Assembly (NCBI GenBank): GCA_964537285.1
Contig: CAZHZT010000123.1
Span: 1-18,034, forward strand
Source: CAZHZT01 sp964537285
Lineage (GTDB): Bacteria > Bacteroidota > Bacteroidia > Chitinophagales > Saprospiraceae
DNA: 18,034 nucleotides
Direction of reading: 5' to 3'
In this document: one piece after another, positions 13,148 to 18,034 of the stretch
Layout: each line of letters begins with the position of its first letter
Numbering within the stretch: the first letter of the stretch is position 1
Made by a program: the position numbers and the translations under genes
The notes under the pieces: model-generated
What the model saw: the letters and a program-made list of their open reading frames with translations, nothing else
Database searches by the model: none
Told to the model about the DNA's origin: nothing

Positions 13148-14773
13148 AAACACCAACTTCTTCGTCACCACACCGCCATCAAAATAAATTTGAATGACAT
13201 ACATACCGGATGGAAGATCGCCTCGAGAAATGAAAAACAGATCGTTATTCACTCTTGGATAATCCCTCAAAAGCTTTCCGCTGAAATCATACAACTGGAT
13301 AGATCTCATTGGAGTTGTAGCATTAGAAGTAAGGCCTACCTGGCTGCTAACCGGGTTAGGAGCTACTATTAAATCTACTTCGTTCGCTTCAAGATTTTTT
13401 GCAGAAGTGAGCGCTTGTAGATCAAGCGCTGCAAAAGCGCGAGGAGCAAAATGACCGATTAAGGTATCAATATGTCTTTTAGCTTTTTCAGCAGACATAT
13501 TTTCGTTCGTTTCTAGTCCTTGGGTGTGGAAAGTACCTCCTTCAGGGTGAGGGAGCATATTCCACGGAATGTTCATTCCTGCTCCTGGAGCAGGAGCATT
13601 TGGATCCCACCAATAAACGGCAACCCCTTCATCGTTACCAAAGCTATTTGGAGGATTCGTTACCGGGTAATGACCTGAGTAGTAAGGATGGCCTGCCGTA
13701 TTGGAATTGATCTTAGCACGAGTAGTATAGACATCATCGATATTGGCATCGATGAATACCTGATCATTTCCTAATGAAGCTTGTTTTTCTGCTATAGCTT
13801 TACTCCCCTGCACCTGTATAATAGGATCAAGTGTTGTCGGAACAACCAATACCGCATCTTCATAAGGAGCAAATACATCGAAGGCAGATTGCATGGTAAT
13901 AATCGGAATGTTACCGGCTTCTAGCCAAGAAATATCCCCCAAGGCACCACCAACATTCATTGCCAGATGCAATTCAGAGCTGTAATTTACATGATTAGGA
14001 TAGTTGGTTGTATCCCCGGCAGGATTTCCATAAGCTGCGTCAGGAGCTATCGTAAGAACTTTACCCTCGATATCTCCATGGTAAGCTTCTGCCACCATTG
14101 GAGCATCCGGGACACCGTCGCCATCGGTATCTAGCAGGAATTTACCAGCTGGGTTGGTAGTGGTTAATATTTCATTATACTCATCCAAGGTTGCTAAGGC
14201 AAGAACAAGATAGCCACTGGTACCGATACCAATAGCCGTTACGCGATTAGGATCAATACTGTAAGGGTTTCCATCTTCAGCTCTGGTTTTTTTGAAAAAA
14301 CGGATGCAAGCCCTTCCATCCTGCTGGCCGCGGTAAGCTGCCTGAATCAACCCTAGCGCTCTTTCCGGTTGTGTGGGCGCTAACGGGTTCCAGCCCAGGC
14401 GATAATCAACAGAAGCAGCTGTGTAGCCCATGCGAGCCAGGCGGGAACAGATTTCGACGACAGAAGAATCAGTCTTTTGGCCTGAAATTTGGCCATTGGT
14501 TACTACAGGTAAAAATTGGCCGGTATGATATACCATAACAAGAGGACGTTCCTCGGCATTATCCCCTACCGGTTCATATACATCCATTTTGAGTTCTTCC
14601 GGAATGGCTTCTCCCACTTGGGTGAAAGCAAGCATGGTGGCATTTACGCCATAAACAACATCACTGGTAACTTGAACTTCGGAGAAAACTTCTGTAAGAA
14701 AGCGCTGTGCATTTGTCACTGTAAAAGTGGACAACGCCAGGAATAAAATCAGGAGTGTATTTGTTCTTTTCAT
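13142..14773 (-). CDS. T9SS-sorted alpha/beta-hydrolase-like protein
   Basis: A 543-residue secreted protein. Residues 1-22 are a signal peptide (MKRTNTLLILFLALSTF...TNA). An alpha/beta-hydrolase fold of carboxylesterase/lipase type follows: ELKMDVYEP start, oxyanion-type VYHTGQ at 82-86, SVDYRLGW at 121-128, and a nucleophile elbow IGIGTSGYLVLAL with the likely Ser186. The elbow reads GTSGY, not the usual GxSxG, so activity should not be assumed. A calcium-binding-like loop DTDGDGVPD lies at 215-223. The last 75 or so residues form a type A T9SS sorting domain (VAPNPVSSQVGL, LYDFSGKLLR, LPSGMYVIQI, TKKLVFE), so export across the outer membrane is predicted. The gene begins 39 bp after the TonB receptor gene on the same strand, which suggests co-transcription and a joint role in using an unknown substrate. 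Confidence 0.82.
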   Translation of the reverse strand: MKRTNTLLILFLALSTFTVTNAQRFLTEVFSEVQVTSDVVYGVNATMLAFTQVGEAIPEELKMDVYEPVGDNAEERPLVMVYHTGQFLPVVTNGQISGQKTDSSVVEICSRLARMGYTAASVDYRLGWNPLAPTQPERALGLIQAAYRGQQDGRACIRFFKKTRAEDGNPYSIDPNRVTAIGIGTSGYLVLALATLDEYNEILTTTNPAGKFLLDTDGDGVPDAPMVAEAYHGDIEGKVLTIAPDAAYGNPAGDTTNYPNHVNYSSELHLAMNVGGALGDISWLEAGNIPIITMQSAFDVFAPYEDAVLVVPTTLDPIIQVQGSKAIAEKQASLGNDQVFIDANIDDVYTTRAKINSNTAGHPYYSGHYPVTNPPNSFGNDEGVAVYWWDPNAPAPGAGMNIPWNMLPHPEGGTFHTQGLETNENMSAEKAKRHIDTLIGHFAPRAFAALDLQALTSAKNLEANEVDLIVAPNPVSSQVGLTSNATTPMRSIQLYDFSGKLLRDYPRVNNDLFFISRGDLPSGMYVIQIYFDGGVVTKKLVFE

Positions 14774-14812
14774 AAAGGTACAACTTTTGTAATTTTAGAT
14801 TTATAAATAAGG

Positions 14813-17638
14813 TTACTGTTTCTGTTCGTATAATAACTTGATATAGGCCAATCTACCGATCCTTGGTCCTCCGTAAGTTTGGAAGGCTTCATTATTCAGT
14901 AAATTAGATGCCCCGATCTTTAAAGTGGTGTTTAATTTAGGGAACAAGACATTCACCTGAGCATCCACCATGTCATATGTCGGAATAAAACCTGTAAACT
15001 GAGGGGACCCCTCAAATAAAAAGCCTTCAATCCATTTATAGTTTACATTAAAGCCCACATTTTTTATCCGGATGCCAGCAATATTCAAGGTAAGGTCCCT
15101 TCCATTTATACCAATATTGTATTTATGTTCAGGGGTATTAAAGGCCGGAATAATCGGATCATCCTCAAAGGATTTGATCAGTTTATTCCATGAATAGTTA
15201 CCCTGAATGGCATAATTTCTGGCAAAGTAGTAATTGAGACCAATCGAAGCTCCTTGTGTGGTCACTGTATTCGTGGAGTTCGCGGAATAACGGTAAGCTT
15301 GCAGTGTTCGGATCGTTGGGGTGCCATAGGTTTGCTCGAAGTCAAAATCCACCCCGATATTAAATCCAAGAAAATGATCGTAAATGCTGTAATAATAACC
15401 CGCATCAAGATAAAGTTTTTCAAAAAGAGTGGTTCGATAGCCCACTTCAAAGGTTTTTACTTGCTCCGGGCGGATTGGAGCGATATCGAATGAATCGAGT
15501 TGGGACCGATCCAGGGTGGAGAAGAATTCTTCAAGCGATTCGGTCGTTACCAGGTTTTGAACACCATTAAGGTTTCCGGACAGGATGGCTCTACCCACAT
15601 TTAACGAAAGGAACTGATCGGATAAAGTTGGGTTCCGGATAGCAGAAGAAAAAGAAACACGCAGGTAATTGTTTTTTGAGGGGGTATATACAATCGAAGC
15701 TGCCGGTGAAAGCAACCAGTCATAATTTTCATTTTTATCGGCACGCACCGTCACCTGAGTCTTTACTTTATTATCAAAAAACGACTTTTCAATACCGGCG
15801 TACATACCAAACTCAAAATTGGTGATTTTATTACCAACCGTATCCGCAAATACGGTTCCCCTCGATTCAGGTGTATAGTAGCGAGCATTAGCTCCAACAG
15901 TAATTGTATTCGTCCAGGTTGGCGTAAACTTATATTCACCGTGTACGTGATAAAGGGCAGAATTGTCATAAAAACGAGTACCTCCCTCCGTTCTTAGCTT
16001 TGAAGTAATGTCATTAAAAAGAGAGTCAAAGCGTGCGGTACCAGGTTCAAAGAAAGGAGGTGACTTAGAAACCCCGATGCCTGGCCCATTGGCAAATGCT
16101 TCGGCCTGGCTATGCCAGAGCGTAAGAGAGTCCTGGTTGTCAATTAGCCATTGATCGGCAGCTACATTATCGAAATCAAAAGAAACTTCCCCTGTGACGG
16201 GATCGAAATTGACCTCTAAATCCGGAAAGTCGCTTTCATCAATTCTCGGTTGTATGTCTGACAGCCAAAAAGATTGATAATTCTGTGACCACTCCCGATC
16301 GGCTTTTGTCCTTTCTATCATTTCCAGTGCCGTGAAGTATGGATCGTAGGAGTCCCCGGCTCCTGTCCGGGTTGTGTAGGCACGGATAAAGAATTTATTG
16401 CGTTTTTTATACTCGATTTTATTTTGTAAAAAAGTAATATCTCTAAGGCTGAAGCGGTTGTCTCCTTGATAAACTGTTGTTCCTGCTCCATAGCTGGTTC
16501 CCAGGACCAGTTCCGGCGATTCCGCTTCTTTAGAAGGGCGGGTTCGGATATGAACGGCCACATTAGCTTTGGTATTTTCAGTGCCATAGTCTACAAGGTC
16601 CCGTTCTCTGTAGCCTGTACGGTAATAAATTCCGAGCCCTACATTTGTCCAGGGAGCCACCTCAGAAAAATCATTGCCACTCTGATATTCATCACCATAA
16701 ATATTTACGGCATCAAAACGGCCGGGATTATCGGCGGTAACTCTGGAGTCAAAAATGGGATCAAAGTTGTCTGCTTCCCAATCTTGTGCGCGCAGGAACT
16801 CGATATTGAATTTATAAGCCAGGAATTCATGGCCATTTTTATTTTTGAAGCCATCGGCCCATCGAATAGCCGCATTAAATAAATCTCTCTCTCCTCCTTT
16901 TACCATGGCGGATAGGCCCTGGCGGAAGAATGGATCACTGGTTTCCATACTGATCACTCCATTGAAGGCATTCGGTCCATAGAACGCAGAGCTGGCACCG
17001 ACAATAAGTTCTACCTTATTAACATCCAATTCCGAGGACCCCAGGAAGTTCCCAAGGGAGAAGTTGAGCCCCGGAGCCTGATTATCAATTCCGTCAATTA
17101 TTTGAAGAGAACGCACCGGGCTGGTGCTGTTAAATCCTCTTGTATTAACTACTTTGAAACCAAGGCTGGCCGTTGTTAGATCTACCCCCTTTAGAGCTCC
17201 CAAGCCGGCGTAAAAGTCTGAAGAAGGTGTTTCTTTGATGGCTATTAAATCAAGGGCTTCTACAGTTAAGGGAGACTCTTTCTGTTTATCTGAAATCCGG
17301 GTACCTGTCACTTCTATCCCTTCGATAATAAAAACATCCTCCTCCAGGCCGACTGTAAGTCGCTTGTCCGAATCTACGGTAATAGTTCGATTGGAATAAC
17401 CGATGTAAGAAAACTCTAAAGTAAGAGGAAGGGCCTCTTTTGTAGGCAGTTCAAAACTACCATCCCAGTCAGCAACTACGCCTTCCTGAGTTTCCAGCAC
17501 GACTACGCTGGCCCCAATCAACGGGTCACCATTCGTAATGTCAATTACCTTACCTTTTATAACCGTTTGGCTATGGGCTGTGAGGTATGTACCCAGCAGT
17601 AGAATACTCCAACAAAATGTGTAAATAAGTCGATTCAT
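14813..17638 (-). CDS. TonB-dependent outer-membrane receptor
   Basis: A 941-residue outer-membrane transporter powered by TonB. The signal peptide spans residues 1-24 (SILLLGTYLTAHSQ). Residues about 26-103 form a carboxypeptidase-regulatory-like beta-sandwich (VIKGKVIDITNGDPLIGASV, FSYIGYSNRTI). The plug domain is at about 119-236, with NTRGFNSTSPVRSLQIIDGI and VELIVGASSAFYGPNAFNGV. The rest is a 22-strand-type barrel rich in aromatic strand ends, finishing with YIKLLYEQKQ. The length is normal for the family. No SusD-like gene follows, so it is not a typical SusCD pair; instead a secreted hydrolase gene lies 39 bp downstream. The substrate cannot be told from the sequence. The promoter at 17701-17733 is the best in the window. 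The start at 17638 is fixed by the signal peptide. Confidence 0.92.
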   Translation of the reverse strand: MNRLIYTFCWSILLLGTYLTAHSQTVIKGKVIDITNGDPLIGASVVVLETQEGVVADWDGSFELPTKEALPLTLEFSYIGYSNRTITVDSDKRLTVGLEEDVFIIEGIEVTGTRISDKQKESPLTVEALDLIAIKETPSSDFYAGLGALKGVDLTTASLGFKVVNTRGFNSTSPVRSLQIIDGIDNQAPGLNFSLGNFLGSSELDVNKVELIVGASSAFYGPNAFNGVISMETSDPFFRQGLSAMVKGGERDLFNAAIRWADGFKNKNGHEFLAYKFNIEFLRAQDWEADNFDPIFDSRVTADNPGRFDAVNIYGDEYQSGNDFSEVAPWTNVGLGIYYRTGYRERDLVDYGTENTKANVAVHIRTRPSKEAESPELVLGTSYGAGTTVYQGDNRFSLRDITFLQNKIEYKKRNKFFIRAYTTRTGAGDSYDPYFTALEMIERTKADREWSQNYQSFWLSDIQPRIDESDFPDLEVNFDPVTGEVSFDFDNVAADQWLIDNQDSLTLWHSQAEAFANGPGIGVSKSPPFFEPGTARFDSLFNDITSKLRTEGGTRFYDNSALYHVHGEYKFTPTWTNTITVGANARYYTPESRGTVFADTVGNKITNFEFGMYAGIEKSFFDNKVKTQVTVRADKNENYDWLLSPAASIVYTPSKNNYLRVSFSSAIRNPTLSDQFLSLNVGRAILSGNLNGVQNLVTTESLEEFFSTLDRSQLDSFDIAPIRPEQVKTFEVGYRTTLFEKLYLDAGYYYSIYDHFLGFNIGVDFDFEQTYGTPTIRTLQAYRYSANSTNTVTTQGASIGLNYYFARNYAIQGNYSWNKLIKSFEDDPIIPAFNTPEHKYNIGINGRDLTLNIAGIRIKNVGFNVNYKWIEGFLFEGSPQFTGFIPTYDMVDAQVNVLFPKLNTTLKIGASNLLNNEAFQTYGGPRIGRLAYIKLLYEQKQ

Positions 17639-17700
17639 ATACTTTGGCTAACTAACTCAGGAACAATGAAATACAATCGCTAAAATAGTGTCTATCCCAA

Positions 17701-17733
17701 CAAAGATAGGCATTAATTGACGAATTAACCAAA
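17701..17733 (-). promoter_or_regulatory. Bacteroidota-type promoter for the TonB receptor operon
   Basis: On the minus strand: TTTG (17733-17730), a 21-base spacer, then TATCTTTG (17708-17701). Both elements fit the -33 TTTG and -7 TAnnTTTG consensus with typical spacing. The start codon at 17638 follows after a leader of roughly 55 bases. Confidence 0.7.
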
Positions 17734-17815
17734 TAAAATTTCAGTAAATAATGTCGGCTCCTAATGAAAATACACAATGCTGGCGTGATACTGGATTTTA
17801 TTTTAATGCATCCAG

Positions 17816-17835
17816 CTAGTGCTTCAGGAACTAAA
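17816..17835 (+). repeat. Solo end of the 10045-10211 repeat family
   Basis: CTAGTGCTTCAGGAACTAAA is identical to 10045-10064 and matches the complement of the other end with one mismatch. It is followed at 17850-17862 by GACAAATTGTGTG, the exact reverse complement of 10255-10267, which lies 44 bp outside the right end of the 10-kb element. No second end is visible here before the window stops. Confidence 0.75.
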
Positions 17836-17929
17836 AAGTTTCCTTCTTTGACAAATTGTGTGGAACTTCAAAATGATGGCTCTAGATGATTTCATTTGGT
17901 CGAAATTAATTTGAGAAATCCTTAAACAA

Positions 17930-17964
17930 GAGTCATCCCAAACTTTCGGAATGGCTCATTTTTC
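17930..17964. repeat. Degenerate relative of the 5904-5944 hairpin
   Basis: GAGTCATCCC...GGAATGGCTCATTTTT aligns along its length with GAGTCATTCC...GGAATGACTCATGTTTT at 5910-5944. The stem here has one G-T wobble and one mismatch but keeps the T-run (TTTTT at 17959-17963), so it may still terminate rightward transcripts. No + strand gene precedes it in the window. Confidence 0.5.
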
Positions 17965-18002
17965 GTGAAACCTTTGCATTTTTTTGTTAATCAGTGGATT
18001 AT

Positions 18003-18028
18003 CTACTTTTTTCTTGATAAAAAAGTAG
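18003..18028. repeat. 10-bp inverted repeat at the right edge
   Basis: CTACTTTTTT (18003-18012) and AAAAAAGTAG (18019-18028) around a 6-base loop, followed by CAAAAA. It could be a weak terminator for a leftward gene entering from the right, or part of a larger repeat cut by the window edge. The remainder of 17639-18034 outside the listed sites shows no gene. Confidence 0.5.
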
Positions 18029-18034
18029 CAAAAA

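Noticed and set aside
16466..16882. + strand ORF of 138 codons
   Set aside because: Antisense to the TonB receptor barrel, with no recognisable domain or start context.
1..18034. CRISPR array, tRNA, rRNA, transposase or integrase genes
   Set aside because: No regularly spaced repeats, cloverleaf sequences or mobile-enzyme domains were seen in any frame.

Overview
The window looks like a chromosomal segment of a Bacteroidota bacterium, probably of the Saprospiria/Lewinella type; this is inferred from gene content and no 16S gene is present. Pointers are a type B gliding-motility-associated (CHU_C) C-terminal domain, a type A T9SS sorting domain, a TonB-dependent receptor with an N-terminal carboxypeptidase-regulatory-like domain, a CRTAC1/ASPIC lipoprotein, a DUF6090 protein, little Shine-Dalgarno signal, and promoters fitting the Bacteroidota TTTG / TAnnTTTG consensus. 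No rRNA, tRNA, CRISPR array, transposase or integrase was found.

Layout. Left part, + strand: a TPR-CHAT protein with a signal peptide and a C-terminal membrane anchor (496-3846); a secreted S15 family Xaa-Pro dipeptidyl-peptidase-like enzyme (4006-5862); the orphan C-terminal tail of an RDD family membrane protein (about 5956-6144, pseudogene); a large T9SS-exported surface protein (6475-8331); a DUF6090 membrane protein (8651-9337); an unassigned 146-residue protein with weak resemblance to Imm44-type immunity proteins (9536-9976); and a small cupin (10291-10605). Right part, - strand: an FG-GAP/ASPIC lipoprotein (10738-13029), then a two-gene unit read right to left of a TonB-dependent receptor (14813-17638) and a T9SS-sorted alpha/beta-hydrolase-like protein (13142-14773). 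That unit has a good promoter (17701-17733) and ends in a 36-bp perfect-stem terminator.

Most proteins are predicted to be exported or envelope-bound: a periplasmic-facing CHAT protease, a secreted peptidase, two T9SS cargo proteins, an outer-membrane receptor and a lipoprotein. The receptor and the hydrolase are the only pair with clear operon layout, suggesting surface hydrolysis coupled to uptake; the substrate is unknown and there is no SusD partner.

The most unusual content is between the genes. Nearly every gap holds a long, often perfect, inverted repeat. Two full copies (143-318 and 6164-6338, opposite orientation) and one probable fragment (8452-8490) form a 175-bp family with three hairpins; its central stem shows a compensatory base-pair change between copies. 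A second family has 27-bp inverted ends around 10045-10211 and a single end at 17816. A third is a terminator-like hairpin at 5904-5944 with a degenerate relative at 17930-17964. These look like non-autonomous mobile or REP-like repeats. I did not find a clear new multi-gene system; the repeat families and the exported TPR-CHAT protein are the best leads.
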